This document shows positions 1 to 8,707 of a stretch of DNA of 64,000 nucleotides, piece by piece. The position numbers were made by a program, and so were the translations under genes. Under the pieces are notes generated by a model that was not told the origin of the DNA, did not search any database, and saw only the letters and a program-made list of their open reading frames with translations. Where the stretch lies: positions 124,001 to 188,000 of the forward strand of contig JAUHYW010000009.1 of the NCBI GenBank assembly GCA_030426085.1. The letters run 5' to 3'. The DNA comes from a bacterium. Lineage in GTDB: Bacteria; Myxococcota_A; Bradymonadia; UBA7976; UBA1532. Numbering within the stretch: position 1 is the stretch's first letter; every line of letters begins with the position of its first letter.

Positions 1-2348
1 TCCCAGTCGTCGCGCCGCAGGTACAGCTCACGCAGGTAGCCCTCGGCGTTGAGGTCGCCGGGGTGCAGCCGCAGCACCTTGCGCCAGGTCTCGGCGGCCC
101 GCTCCTCGTCGCCGATCTTGTCGGCGTAGACCCCGCCCAGCTTGCGCAGCCAGTTGGCCTGCTCGCCCTCGTCCTCCAGCCGGCTGACCCGCCGCTCGTA
201 GAGATCGGCCAGGTCGTCCCACCGCTCGGTGCGCTGGTAGAGCGTCTCGAGCGCCTGCCACGCCTGCTCCCGCTCGGGATCGGCGTCGAGCACGTCGCTC
301 CACAGCTCGATGGCCTCGGCCTTCTCGTCGAGCCGCTTGGCGGCGATGCGGGCCATCTCGACCAGCCGCTCGGTGCGCTCGTCGCCGTCGAGCAGGTCGA
401 GCTGGCGACGGTAGATGCCGTACAGCGCCCGCCAGTCCTTGCGGTGCTTGTAGATGTCGATGAGCTGCTTGATGGCCTCTTCGTCGGCCGGCCGCCGCTC
501 GAGGATGCCTTCGAGGAACTGGATCGCCTGGTTGGGGTTGCTGAACTTGTCCAGCCACAGCCCGGCGATCTGACGGTACAGGTCGATGAACCGCCCCTCG
601 TCACCGGTCTCGTCGGCCGCCTCGGCCCGCCGGTTGAGGATGCCGATGAGGTCGTTCCACCGCGAGCTCTCGCGGTACTTCTGCTCGAGCGCGTCGAGGG
701 CCTCGCCGTTCTGGGGGTCGACCTGCAGGATCTGGTTGTAGGTGTTGATCACCATCACCGGCAGCCCGAGCTGATCGCGGTAGATGGCGATCATCTGGCG
801 GTAGACCTCGACCTGGGGCTCGATGTCCGCCTCGGGCACCAGCTTGAGGTCCTCCTTGAGGAACTCGAGCAGCGCGTTCCACTTGCCGGTGTCGAAGTAC
901 AGCCGGCGCAGGGCCTCGCGGGCCTCCACGTTCTCCGCGTCGAGGCGCAGGATCGACTTCCAGATGTCGATCGCCTTCTCGCGGTTCTTGAGCCGGGTCT
1001 CGGCGACGTCGGCCATCTCGAGGCCGATGGCCACCTTGCCTTCGAGCGTCTCCTCGTTGTTCTGGCGCGAGCCGAGCACGCCGAGCAGCCGCTTGAAGTC
1101 CCCCTTCGCCGCGTAGAACTCCGAGTAGAAGTGCAGCATCATCGAGTCGCGGGGGTTGTTGAGCTTGATGCGCTTGAAGTAGTTCTCCGCGCCCTTCAGA
1201 TCCTCCAGCTTGCGCCAGTAGATCATCGCGATCTGGAAGAGCATCTCCTGCTCGTTGCCGCTGCGGTGGCGGGTGCGCAGGGCGGCCTCGTAGACCTTGA
1301 CCAGATCGGACCACGCCTCGCGGGCGCTGTAGTACTCGACGCAGTACTCCAGCGACTCCTGCTCGGTGGGGCTGAGCTTGAGCACCTCCCGGTGCCAGCG
1401 GACCGCCTGCTCGGCGTCGCCGAGCACGATCTGGGCGATCTCGGCGAGGCGCTGGTAGATCACCAGCCGGTCGGTCTTGCGGGCGGTCTTCTTGGCCCGA
1501 TCCTCGAGGTACTCGACCAGCTCGGCCCAGCGCTCGTTGGTCTCGTAGTACTCGAACAGGAGCTGGCGGGCGGTCTCGTTGCGCGGATCCTGGGCCAGCA
1601 CGTCCTGGAAGACCTGCTCGACATAGGGATCGTCGGGGGACTCGTCGGACCACTGCGCGGCCCGCTCGAGCATCGTCGCCACCCGCTGCCGCGGGTCGCG
1701 GATGCTCTTGGCCTCTTCGAGCAGCGCGTCGTAGCGCGCCTTGCGGTCGCGGCCGACCTCCTCGACGAGGGCCCGGTACTGCTCCGCGTCGGGGTGGTCC
1801 TCGGCGATCTCGAGCGCGCGCCCGGCCCACTTGAGCACCTGCGCCGGCTGCTGGAGCTGCTGGTCGCACAGCTCGGCCATCGTCAGGTAGATGCCCGCCT
1901 TGTCGTGGGGGTCGGAGACCGCGTCGGCCTGGAGCTTGTAGAGCTGGAGCACCAGATCCCAGTTCTCGCGCTCGACGTAGATCGCCCGGGCCGCGTCGAG
2001 GGCCTCGAAGTTGGTCGAGTCGAGCTGGAACGCGCCCTGGTAGTAGCGCATCGCGTCTTCGATCGCCCCGAGGCGCTGCTCGGCCACCTGGCCGATCGTC
2101 AGCGAGATCTGGGAGCGCACCGCGGGATCGTCGATCTCGGCGGCGGCCACCTCGAGCCCCTGGGCCAGCCGGAGCCACAGCTCCTGCGCCTGTTCGGCGT
2201 CGAGCCGCTCGGCCTGCTCGGCGGTCAGGGCGACGAGCCCCGGCCAGTCGCCGGCTTCGAGCAACGCGGCTTCGAGCCGGGCGAGCGCCTCGGCGTCGTC
2301 CGGGTTGCTCTGCAGTTGCTCGCGGTAGGTCTCCAGCTTCTTATCCAT
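1..2348 (-). CDS. Large tetratricopeptide-repeat protein, C-terminus beyond the window
   Basis: Read on the minus strand from an ATG (complement of 2346-2348, starting MDKKLETYRE), the frame stays open for about 782 codons to the left edge without a stop. The product is made of degenerate helical repeats of about 35-40 residues with recurring W-x-x-L and A-x-x-x-Y/L-x-x-D-P signatures (for example ERWAELVEYLEDRA, ERWDDLADLYERRV), typical of TPR/HAT-like solenoids that act as protein-interaction scaffolds. No signal peptide or membrane segment is seen at the N-terminus, so a cytoplasmic location is likely. No Shine-Dalgarno sequence stands out upstream. It is divergent from the aminotransferase gene. 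The partner is unknown. Very long TPR proteins of this style are frequent in myxobacteria. The long open frame on the opposite strand is an artefact of high GC. Confidence 0.85.
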   Translation of the reverse strand, partial: MDKKLETYREQLQSNPDDAEALARLEAALLEAGDWPGLVALTAEQAERLDAEQAQELWLRLAQGLEVAAAEIDDPAVRSQISLTIGQVAEQRLGAIEDAMRYYQGAFQLDSTNFEALDAARAIYVERENWDLVLQLYKLQADAVSDPHDKAGIYLTMAELCDQQLQQPAQVLKWAGRALEIAEDHPDAEQYRALVEEVGRDRKARYDALLEEAKSIRDPRQRVATMLERAAQWSDESPDDPYVEQVFQDVLAQDPRNETARQLLFEYYETNERWAELVEYLEDRAKKTARKTDRLVIYQRLAEIAQIVLGDAEQAVRWHREVLKLSPTEQESLEYCVEYYSAREAWSDLVKVYEAALRTRHRSGNEQEMLFQIAMIYWRKLEDLKGAENYFKRIKLNNPRDSMMLHFYSEFYAAKGDFKRLLGVLGSRQNNEETLEGKVAIGLEMADVAETRLKNREKAIDIWKSILRLDAENVEAREALRRLYFDTGKWNALLEFLKEDLKLVPEADIEPQVEVYRQMIAIYRDQLGLPVMVINTYNQILQVDPQNGEALDALEQKYRESSRWNDLIGILNRRAEAADETGDEGRFIDLYRQIAGLWLDKFSNPNQAIQFLEGILERRPADEEAIKQLIDIYKHRKDWRALYGIYRRQLDLLDGDERTERLVEMARIAAKRLDEKAEAIELWSDVLDADPEREQAWQALETLYQRTERWDDLADLYERRVSRLEDEGEQANWLRKLGGVYADKIGDEERAAETWRKVLRLHPGDLNAEGYLRELYLRRDDW

Positions 2349-2530
2349 GCGGACACTCGATGGCGACGGGCCGAGCAGGCCGCGATGAGCAGCCCGATCG
2401 GGTTGTGTCGAACGCGCAGGATCCGTTCCGCCCGACGGCGGCTGGACGGCCCGGAAAATCACATTCTGGATGCGTCGCGCATGGTACAAAGCCCCCCCCG
2501 GATTCACAACCTTGTTGGTCCGATCGCAGA

Positions 2531-3415
2531 ATGCCGCCATCCCGCATACCGATTGACGTCCCGCCGGCCGGGGTCGAACCCCCGCCGACCCGGGTCATGG
2601 TGGGCAAGCGGCTGCACCCGGTCGACGCCCCGACCCTGCGGGCCGACGACCGGGGATTCCTCTACGGCGATGGGATCTTCGAGACCATCCGCGCCATCGA
2701 CGGCGCCCCGCGCCATCTCGATCGACACCTCGATCGCCTCGCCCGGGGGCTGGCAGCGCTGGAGATCCCGCCCGTCGACGGCGCGACCCTCACCCGGCGG
2801 ATCGACACCCTGCTGACGGCCAACGGACTCCAGACCGGAGAGTCTGCGATCCGGCTGACGGTCAGCCGGGGCCCGGGCGGCGGCCCCCGCCCGGGGCCGT
2901 CGACGCCCACCGTCGTGATCGCCGCCCGTCGCCCGGGGCCCGCTCTCGCCCGGCGGCGGGCGGGGGTCCGGCTGCGGGCGATGGTCGGCCATCACCGCCT
3001 CGTCGCCGGCCTCAAGTCCCTGTGCTACCTGCCGAGCGTGCTGGCGTCGCTGGCGGTCGAGCCGGGCGAGGAGCCGCTATTCGTCGATCCCGACGGCGCG
3101 GTGCTCGAGGGCGCGACGTGCAACGTGTTCGCCCGCTTCGGGGATCGGCTGCGCACCCCGCCGGCGGACGGCGCGCTGCTGCCGGGTGTGGCCCGGGGCC
3201 TGGTGATCGAGCGGGCCGCCCGGCTGGGGCTGACGGTCGAGTCCCGCCGGCTGACCCTCGACGATCTGCGCCGGGCCGACGGCGTGATGGTGACCAACGC
3301 GCTGCTGCCGATCGCGCCGGTGTGCGCGCTCGACGGGCGGCCCCGGGCGACGCCCGACATCGCGCCCCTCGCCCGGCTGATCGCGGGGGACGTGGCGCCG
3401 GGGGCCACCCGATGA
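2531..3415 (+). CDS. Class IV PLP aminotransferase (aminodeoxychorismate lyase / branched-chain aminotransferase-like)
   Basis: A 294-residue protein of the fold-type IV PLP enzymes. The N-terminal signature D-R-G-F-L-Y-G-D-G-I-F-E-T (about residues 40-51), the PLP-binding lysine K162 (context GLKSLCYL) and the conserved E193 in VLEGATCNVF are all present, so the enzyme should be active. The family includes 4-amino-4-deoxychorismate lyase (folate synthesis, releasing 4-aminobenzoate and pyruvate), branched-chain aminotransferase and D-amino acid aminotransferase. The size and the FETIR block fit either of the first two, and the sequence alone does not decide. The start is set at ATG 2531. An internal ATG at 2597 lies nearer the conserved domain, and an upstream ATG at 2360 would add a Pro/Gly-rich stretch. 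The stop overlaps the start of the next gene (ATGA), suggesting co-transcription. Confidence 0.85.
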   Translation: MPPSRIPIDVPPAGVEPPPTRVMVGKRLHPVDAPTLRADDRGFLYGDGIFETIRAIDGAPRHLDRHLDRLARGLAALEIPPVDGATLTRRIDTLLTANGLQTGESAIRLTVSRGPGGGPRPGPSTPTVVIAARRPGPALARRRAGVRLRAMVGHHRLVAGLKSLCYLPSVLASLAVEPGEEPLFVDPDGAVLEGATCNVFARFGDRLRTPPADGALLPGVARGLVIERAARLGLTVESRRLTLDDLRRADGVMVTNALLPIAPVCALDGRPRATPDIAPLARLIAGDVAPGATR

Positions 3416-4077
3416 GCCGGCGGCGGCCAGACCGGGGGATCCTCCCGGTCACGCTCGCCCTCGCCGCGCTCGCCGCCGGCGGGGGCCTCGGGTGCGCCGA
3501 GGGCCCCCGGACGGCGCCGGCCGAGGCGTGCGATCCCCTGCGGGCCGACGACTGCCCGGGCGACGCGGTCTGCGCGGTGACCGCCGAGGGCCCCCGATGC
3601 CGCCCGCCGGCCGAGGCCCCGGCCGATCGGGCCTGCGCCGCGGCGAGCTGCCCCCCCGGCCGGGCGTGTACGGTCGTCGAGGGGCTGCTCGGCTGCCGGC
3701 CTCTCTGCGCGCCGTCCGATCCGGAGGGCTTCCCCTGCCCCGAAGGCCCGCTCTGCGACTACCGGCTCAGCGCGCTCGACCTCGGCGTCTGCCCCGCCCG
3801 CTGTGCCCCGGGCGACGACTGCGGCCCCGGGGCGACGTGCGGCCTGTCGCCGACGCTGCCTCATCCGATCTGCGTCGCGCTCGGCCCGGCGGGCGCGGGC
3901 GAGCCGTGCGCCGAGGTCCGCTGCGCCGCCGGGCTGGCCTGTCTGGAGGTGGGCGATCCCCCCGCCGAGCGGTGCACGCCGCTGTGCGATCCGACCGCGC
4001 CGGCGTGCCCCGTCGGCGCGTGCGCCGGGCGGATCGTGGGGGTGGAGGGCGCCGGCTATTGCACCGAGGACGGTTGA
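3412..4077 (+). CDS. Cysteine-rich putative lipoprotein
   Basis: A 221-residue protein that starts inside the stop of the aminotransferase gene (ATGA overlap). The N-terminus has basic residues (MSRRRPDR), a hydrophobic stretch rich in Leu and Ala, and a GLGC sequence acceptable as a lipobox, so export and lipidation are likely. The mature part has more than 20 cysteines in short C-x(3-10)-C spacing (CDPL, CPGDAVC, CRPP, CPPGRACTV), a pattern of small disulfide-rich modules seen in secreted myxobacterial proteins of unknown function. No catalytic motif is recognised. The coupling to an aminotransferase is probably positional only. Confidence 0.7.
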   Translation: MSRRRPDRGILPVTLALAALAAGGGLGCAEGPRTAPAEACDPLRADDCPGDAVCAVTAEGPRCRPPAEAPADRACAAASCPPGRACTVVEGLLGCRPLCAPSDPEGFPCPEGPLCDYRLSALDLGVCPARCAPGDDCGPGATCGLSPTLPHPICVALGPAGAGEPCAEVRCAAGLACLEVGDPPAERCTPLCDPTAPACPVGACAGRIVGVEGAGYCTEDG

Positions 4078-4230
4078 CAGACGGTTGACAGGGGCCCGGA
4101 CACCGCATTACACCCGCGAGGCGGCCCGAGCGGCGATCTTTTTCGACACCGCGCCCACGCGCGCCCGTATCGGCCGTCGCGCCCGCCCCGCACCGACGGA
4201 GTCGGGCGTCCCCGAGGGAGGAGAGATCAC

Positions 4231-5292
4231 GTGCTGAAGACGCTCGAGGCAGCCTGCCTGCTCGCCCTGCTCGCGCTCGCCGCCCCCGCTGCGGCCCAGG
4301 TCGGCCCCAGCGCGCCGGCGCCCGACGACACCGACCCCGAGCCGGGCCCGATGCCCGACGACGGTCTGGAAGAGATCGTCGAGTCCGACGACGAGGACGA
4401 GGGTGAGAAGTTCCCGGTGGGCGGCTCGCTGAGCCTCTCGCACAGCTTCGCCCACTCCGAGTTCGTCGAGAGCGACCAGGAGTGGGACTCGTCGGGGCAG
4501 TTCATCGGGCTCGACCTCGGCCTGAACTACAGCCCGGTCGACGAGATCTCGATCAGCGCCGGCATCGGCGCCCTCAAGCCGGTCGACCTCGGCTACCTGT
4601 CGGGCGGCAGCGGCTCGAGCCTGAGCAACTACGAGACCGAGCTGACCGACCTCAAGATCGGCTCGACCTGGTCGCCCTATACGATCCCCGTCGCGGACAT
4701 CAAGGTCGGGCTGGTCGGTGGCATCCGGCTGCCCACCGGCAAGGCGAGCATCGCTCAGGGGCTCATCATCGGCCTCACCGCCGGCCTGTCGCTCAGCCGC
4801 AGCATCGCCGATCTCAAGGTGGGCCTCAGCGGCGGCTACACCCACAACGTGTGGGAGGATCCGACCCAGCAGATCGACCCCCGCTTCGTCGACCTGCGAC
4901 GCATCTCGGGGCCCGACCTCGGCCAGCCCCTGCCGCTCACCGGCTGGTCGGCCGGGCTCAGCCTGAGCTACTCCATCATCGAGGCCCTGTCGGTCACGGT
5001 CGGGTACCGCCTGAGCGTGCGCTCGTCCAGCATCGTCGGCCCCGATGACGAGTACACCTCGGAGTACGCCCAGACCGGCGACCAGTACTCGACCGGGGCC
5101 CACGGGGTGACCGGCTCGGTGAGCTACACCCTGCCCTTCGACACCGGCACCTCGATCGGGCTGCAGATGGCCACCAACCTGAAGTTCTACGAGATCGACG
5201 GCTCGGGCCGGGTCACCAACCCGTTCTTCGACACCTACTCCCGCCAGGGCGCCTACACCGGCTACACGCTCTCGCTCTCGCAGAGCCTCTGA
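4231..5292 (+). CDS. Outer-membrane beta-barrel protein (porin-like)
   Basis: A 353-residue protein. It starts at GTG 4231, preceded by a strong purine-rich Shine-Dalgarno (GGGAGGAGA just upstream). A Sec signal (LLALLALAAPAAAQ) is followed by an acidic Pro/Asp-rich linker (about residues 30-60). After that come alternating hydrophobic/polar segments with many Gly, Ser and Tyr residues and Leu/Phe-rich strands, ending in a segment whose last residues (LSLSQSL) could close a barrel. This fits a channel or transport-related outer-membrane protein of the kind annotated as transporter or phenol-degradation protein meta in proteobacteria. The substrate cannot be read from the sequence. It stands alone between a lipoprotein gene and the convergent clpX. 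Confidence 0.7.
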   Translation: MLKTLEAACLLALLALAAPAAAQVGPSAPAPDDTDPEPGPMPDDGLEEIVESDDEDEGEKFPVGGSLSLSHSFAHSEFVESDQEWDSSGQFIGLDLGLNYSPVDEISISAGIGALKPVDLGYLSGGSGSSLSNYETELTDLKIGSTWSPYTIPVADIKVGLVGGIRLPTGKASIAQGLIIGLTAGLSLSRSIADLKVGLSGGYTHNVWEDPTQQIDPRFVDLRRISGPDLGQPLPLTGWSAGLSLSYSIIEALSVTVGYRLSVRSSSIVGPDDEYTSEYAQTGDQYSTGAHGVTGSVSYTLPFDTGTSIGLQMATNLKFYEIDGSGRVTNPFFDTYSRQGAYTGYTLSLSQSL

Positions 5293-5472
5293 GCGCCCGC
5301 GCGGGGCACCCGCCCACGCCCGCTCGGTCACATCCGAGCCCCCTCCCCTTCACCGCTGCTTCCGACCCGCGCTGACCCGCTGTCGACGGATCCGTCCGCC
5401 TCGGCGCTGCGCGCACGGGGGACGCTCGGCGCTCTTCGAGGCTTCGGGGGATGATGGGGGGAGTGGGTCGAG

Positions 5473-5496
5473 GCCGGAGCGGCGGGCCGCTCCGGC
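5473..5496 (-). terminator. Hairpin after clpX
   Basis: A perfect 10-bp stem (GCCGGAGCGG / CCGCTCCGGC) with a CGGG loop lies five bases beyond the clpX stop. There is no T-tract on the minus strand, so it would be an atypical or Rho-assisted terminator, or an mRNA-stabilising hairpin between the convergent barrel gene and clpX. Confidence 0.5.
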
Positions 5497-5501
5497 TGAA
5501 C

Positions 5502-6740
5502 TCAGGCGCTCTTCTTGGCCAGGACCAGCTCGGGGCGGGCGCCCTTGACCACGACATCCTCGGTGATGACGCACTCGCGCGCGTCCTCGAGATCGGGCAG
5601 CTCGTACATGATGTCGAGCATGATCTCTTCGAGGATCGCCCGCAGGCCGCGGGCGCCGCTGCGCCGGGCGGTGGCCTCGCGCACCACGGCCCGCATCGCC
5701 TCGGGGGTGAACCGCAGGTTGACCTTCTCGAGTTCGAAGAGCCGCTTGTACTGCTTGACGAGCGAGTTCTTCGGCTTCCAGAGGATCTCGTAGAGCGCGT
5801 CCTCGTCGAGCTGCTCGAAGGGCACGAGCACCGGCAGCCGACCCATGAACTCCGGGATCAGGCCGTACTTGATCATGTCCTCGGGGGTCAGCTCGCGGAT
5901 CAGCTCGTTGTAGTCGGCTCGGCTCGGCTTGCTGCGCACCTCGGAGCCGAAGCCGATGGTGCCCGGCGACTTGCGGCGGGCGATGACCTTGTCGATGCCC
6001 ACGAACGCGCCGCACAGGATGAACAGCACATGGGTGGTGTCGATCTGGATGAGCTCTTTCTGGGGCCGGGTGCGGGCGCCGTCGGGGTAGATCGTGACCT
6101 TGTCGCTCTCGATCATCTTGAGCAGCGCCTGCTGCACGCCCTCGCCGCCCACGTCACGGGTGCTCGACGCCCCGTCGCCCCGGCGGGCGATCTTGTCGAT
6201 CTCGTCGATGACGACGATGCCCCGCGAGGCCCGCTCGACGTCTCGGTCGGCGGCGATCCACAGCGACTTGATGATGCTCTCGACGTCCTCGCCCACGTAG
6301 CCCGCCTCGGTGAGGCAGGTGGCGTCGGTCACCACGAACGGCACGTCGAGCAGCCGGGCGAGCGCCTGGGCGATCGCCGTCTTGCCGCAGCCGGTGGGGC
6401 CCGCCATGAGGATGTTGCCCTTGAAGAGCTGGACGTCGTCCTGAGCGTCCTCGGCGTTGATCCGTTTGTAGTGGTTGTAGACCGCGACCGAGATGGTCTT
6501 CTTGGCCAGGGCCTGCCCGATGATGTGCTCGTCGAGGTAGGCCTTGATCTCCTTCGGCTTCAGGTCGCGTCTCTCCTGCCCCTCGGGCACGTCCACGTTG
6601 CCGTCCTGGGCGAGGATCTCGTTGCACAGCGCCACACACTCGTCGCAGATGTGGACCTGCGGACCGGTGATCAGCTTGCGGACTTCGATCGCTTCTTTGC
6701 CGCAGAAGGAGCACCGGAGGTGGAAGGTTCGATTCGGCAT
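5502..6740 (-). CDS. clpX: ClpX, ATP-dependent unfoldase subunit of ClpXP
   Basis: A 412-residue AAA+ protein of normal ClpX length. The N-terminal zinc-binding domain has its four cysteines (C10, C13, C32, C35). Walker A GPTGCGKT, Walker [10 protein letters not shown] and the sensor-2 region ([12 protein letters not shown]) are intact, and a pore-loop GYVGEDV sequence follows the Walker A domain. ClpX recognises tagged or regulatory substrates, unfolds them and feeds them to ClpP in the cytoplasm. The usual clpP partner is not adjacent here. The gene downstream (convergent) is an outer-membrane protein. The lapB-like gene lies immediately upstream on the same strand. Confidence 0.97.
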   Translation of the reverse strand: MPNRTFHLRCSFCGKEAIEVRKLITGPQVHICDECVALCNEILAQDGNVDVPEGQERRDLKPKEIKAYLDEHIIGQALAKKTISVAVYNHYKRINAEDAQDDVQLFKGNILMAGPTGCGKTAIAQALARLLDVPFVVTDATCLTEAGYVGEDVESIIKSLWIAADRDVERASRGIVVIDEIDKIARRGDGASSTRDVGGEGVQQALLKMIESDKVTIYPDGARTRPQKELIQIDTTHVLFILCGAFVGIDKVIARRKSPGTIGFGSEVRSKPSRADYNELIRELTPEDMIKYGLIPEFMGRLPVLVPFEQLDEDALYEILWKPKNSLVKQYKRLFELEKVNLRFTPEAMRAVVREATARRSGARGLRAILEEIMLDIMYELPDLEDARECVITEDVVVKGARPELVLAKKSA

Positions 6741-6793
6741 TGCGGCCCCAGGTCGGTCGTCCTCGGAAAACTATCAGCGGCGCTTCTACAGTG

Positions 6794-7951
6794 TCAACCA
6801 GCGCCCGGCCCCGCCTCGGGGGTGTCCCCGGCGGTCAGCAGATCGGACAGCGCGGCCCCCGCGCTCGACGGCAGGCCATGCATCCGGTCGTCCCGGCGGC
6901 GGGCGACGACGCGGATGCAGCCGATCGCGTCGCACCGGGGGCAGATGGCGAACGGCGCCGGCTCGACGTGCCCGCACCGGGTGCATCCGACGGGCGCCGG
7001 CTCGCTGTCGTCGACGGCGAGCAGCCCCACGATCTCGGCCAGCTCGGCCCGCCAGTCGTCGGGGCGGCCGGCCTCCACGATCCACCGGGCGTACAGCCGG
7101 CGCACCGGCCAATCCCGCGGGTCGCGCTCCAGCCGGTCGCGCAGCAGGCCCATGGCCTCCTCGTGGCGCCCGTCGGCGTAGGCCGCCTGCGCTTGCTGCA
7201 CGTCTTCGGGCACCACCGCCTCCCCCTGGCCGGGCAGCCTCGCGTCGAGCGACTGCGCCAACTGATGCCGCCGGGCGTCGCGAGGGTGCAGATCGGCGGC
7301 GACGGCCAGCGGCAACACGCCCTCCGGGTCGAGGGACAGCGCCCGCTTGAGCGCCCGCCGGGCGCTGCGGTGCTGGCCGGCCCGCTGCAACTCGGCGGCG
7401 CAGCCCGCGGCCAGCGCCGCCTCCAGCCGCGGGTCGCGCCCCCGCCGAGGGGCGCTCGACCGGTAGCGGCGCAGCGCGTCGGCCCACCGCCCACCCCGAG
7501 CCAGGGCCGCGATGGCCATCTCCAGGGGCACCTCGGTCCCCGCGTCGACCAGCCGACAGGCGTCGTCCAGGCGGCCGTCGTCGAGCGCGATGCGCAGCCG
7601 CATGGCGTCGAGCCAGGGGGTCGGCCCCTGGCGGGCGGCGAGGCGGTCGAGCATCGTCCGGGCCCGCCCCAGATCGCCTTCGGCCCGCAGCACCGCCACC
7701 AGCCCCACCAGCGCGTCGATCGCCTCGGGGCCACCGCCGCGCACCGCCTCGGTGAGGATGTCCCGGGCCCGACCCAGATCGCCGTCGAGCGCCAGCGCCA
7801 GCGCGGCGCCGGGCCCGGTCGGCGAGCGCCGGACGCGCGGCCGCCGCCGCTCTCGACGGCGGGCGACCAGCCAGACGACGAACAGCCCGCACACCGTCGC
7901 GAAGGACGCCAGCGGCAGGGCGTAGGTCTCGAGCAGATCGCGGGGGTCCAT
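6794..7951 (-). CDS. lapB: LapB/YciM-like membrane-anchored TPR protein with rubredoxin-type metal site
   Basis: A 385-residue protein with the LapB layout: a single N-terminal transmembrane helix (LASFATVCGLFVVWLVA, about residues 14-30) followed by a basic stop-transfer cluster, then about eight TPR-like helical pairs, then a C-terminal four-cysteine knuckle (CTRCGH and CPRCDAIG). In enterobacteria LapB couples lipopolysaccharide assembly to FtsH-dependent turnover of LpxC at the inner membrane. Whether this homologue does the same is inference from architecture. The ATG at 7951 has a GGAG ribosome site. The tail after the Cys4 site is a short acidic Ala/Gly-rich extension. Confidence 0.65.
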   Translation of the reverse strand: MDPRDLLETYALPLASFATVCGLFVVWLVARRRERRRPRVRRSPTGPGAALALALDGDLGRARDILTEAVRGGGPEAIDALVGLVAVLRAEGDLGRARTMLDRLAARQGPTPWLDAMRLRIALDDGRLDDACRLVDAGTEVPLEMAIAALARGGRWADALRRYRSSAPRRGRDPRLEAALAAGCAAELQRAGQHRSARRALKRALSLDPEGVLPLAVAADLHPRDARRHQLAQSLDARLPGQGEAVVPEDVQQAQAAYADGRHEEAMGLLRDRLERDPRDWPVRRLYARWIVEAGRPDDWRAELAEIVGLLAVDDSEPAPVGCTRCGHVEPAPFAICPRCDAIGCIRVVARRRDDRMHGLPSSAGAALSDLLTAGDTPEAGPGAG

Positions 7952-8044
7952 CGGGCTCCGGGCCGAGGCCGCTCATCGGCCCCGGGCGGGGGCTACTCTG
8001 ACCGAGTCGACGCCGCGCGACAACCTTCGCCGCCCCGTCGGGCC

Positions 8045-8209
8045 AGGAGGGTGTAGGGCGTTGACGACCGAGCACAGTGCGTCACCGTCGACCGAGTTCA
8101 AGGACCGAAGCCGCAGAAATACTCGAACGTATTTCGAGGCTGAGGGACACCGAAATCGGTCGACGGGGGCGTGCTGGGCGACGCGTCGGCCAACGTTCTA
8201 CACCCTCCT
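8045..8209. repeat. Structured intergenic element, copy 1
   Basis: A 165-bp element in the 336-bp gap between ihfB and lapB. Nested perfect pairings are visible. The outer stem AGGAGGGTGTAG (8045-8056) pairs with CTACACCCTCCT (8198-8209), and CGTTG (8059-8063) with CAACG (8191-8195). AGCAC (8071-8075) pairs with GTGCT (8171-8175), and CCGTCGACCGA (8085-8095) with TCGGTCGACGG (8156-8166). GAAATAC (8116-8122) pairs with GTATTTC (8129-8135). A second copy with the same architecture lies at 13336-13497. Stem sequences differ between copies but pairing is kept, while single-stranded blocks such as GCCGCAG and the ACTCGAA loop are shared. The strand of a possible RNA is undetermined. No coding sequence is seen in the rest of the gap. 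Confidence 0.75.
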
Positions 8210-8287
8210 AGGGCGAGGTGCGCCGGGTGGCGTGCCTCGCGGCTCGGCTCGGCGACGATGACGGGCGCGGCTCGGGACCGATCGGGC

Positions 8288-8572
8288 TCAGGTGGCCTCG
8301 ACCCGCGCCTTGAGGTGCTTGCCGACGGTGAAGTGGGGCACCTTGCGGGCCGGGATGTCGACCCGGGCCCCGGTCTTGGGGTTGCGCCCGATACGGGGGC
8401 GCCGCTCCTTGACCCGAAAGCTGCCCAGCCCGCGGATCTCGATGCGATCACCGCTGACGAGGGCGTGCTTCATGGCGCCGAAGATCGTGTTGACCGCGCT
8501 CTCGACGTCTTTCTTGGTCCAGTGCTCGGGCATATTGGCCGCGACGGCCTCGATGAGGTCGCTCTTGGTCAC
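8288..8572 (-). CDS. ihfB: Integration host factor beta-type / HU-family DNA-binding protein
   Basis: A 94-residue protein of the HU/IHF family. The GTG at 8572 is chosen because it gives the canonical start VTKSDLIEAV and has GGGAG upstream; an ATG further upstream would add a Pro-rich stretch atypical of the family. The DNA-bending beta-arm has the signature RIEIRGLGSFRVKERRPRIG and the conserved RNPKTG tip. It binds and bends DNA in the nucleoid and at sigma-54 promoters. Its position just downstream of rpsA matches the rpsA-ihfB order common in proteobacteria, which supports the beta-subunit assignment over HU. Confidence 0.9.
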   Translation of the reverse strand: MTKSDLIEAVAANMPEHWTKKDVESAVNTIFGAMKHALVSGDRIEIRGLGSFRVKERRPRIGRNPKTGARVDIPARKVPHFTVGKHLKARVEAT

Positions 8573-8707
8573 CGGTCGCTCCCGGGGATGACAGGTGGGA
8601 TGGAATGGGGTGACCGGCGGGGCGTGCGCATGCACCGCCGGCCCCATGGAGGCTGCGAAGGGCGGCCCGGTGAGCACCCGAAGGCACCCCGCCGGACCGC
8701 GCCGGGC

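Noticed and set aside
63-2816. 917-codon open frame on the plus strand across the TPR region
   Set aside because: It is antisense to the TPR gene, whose repeats are clear; high GC leaves the opposite frame open. The amino-acid pattern is Leu/Val/Pro/Arg noise.
4085-4113. Promoter with TTGACA and TTACAC at 17 bases
   Set aside because: The -10 hexamer matches only 2 of 6 positions, and in such GC-rich DNA this is not enough; the duplicated TTGACA is reported only as an observation.
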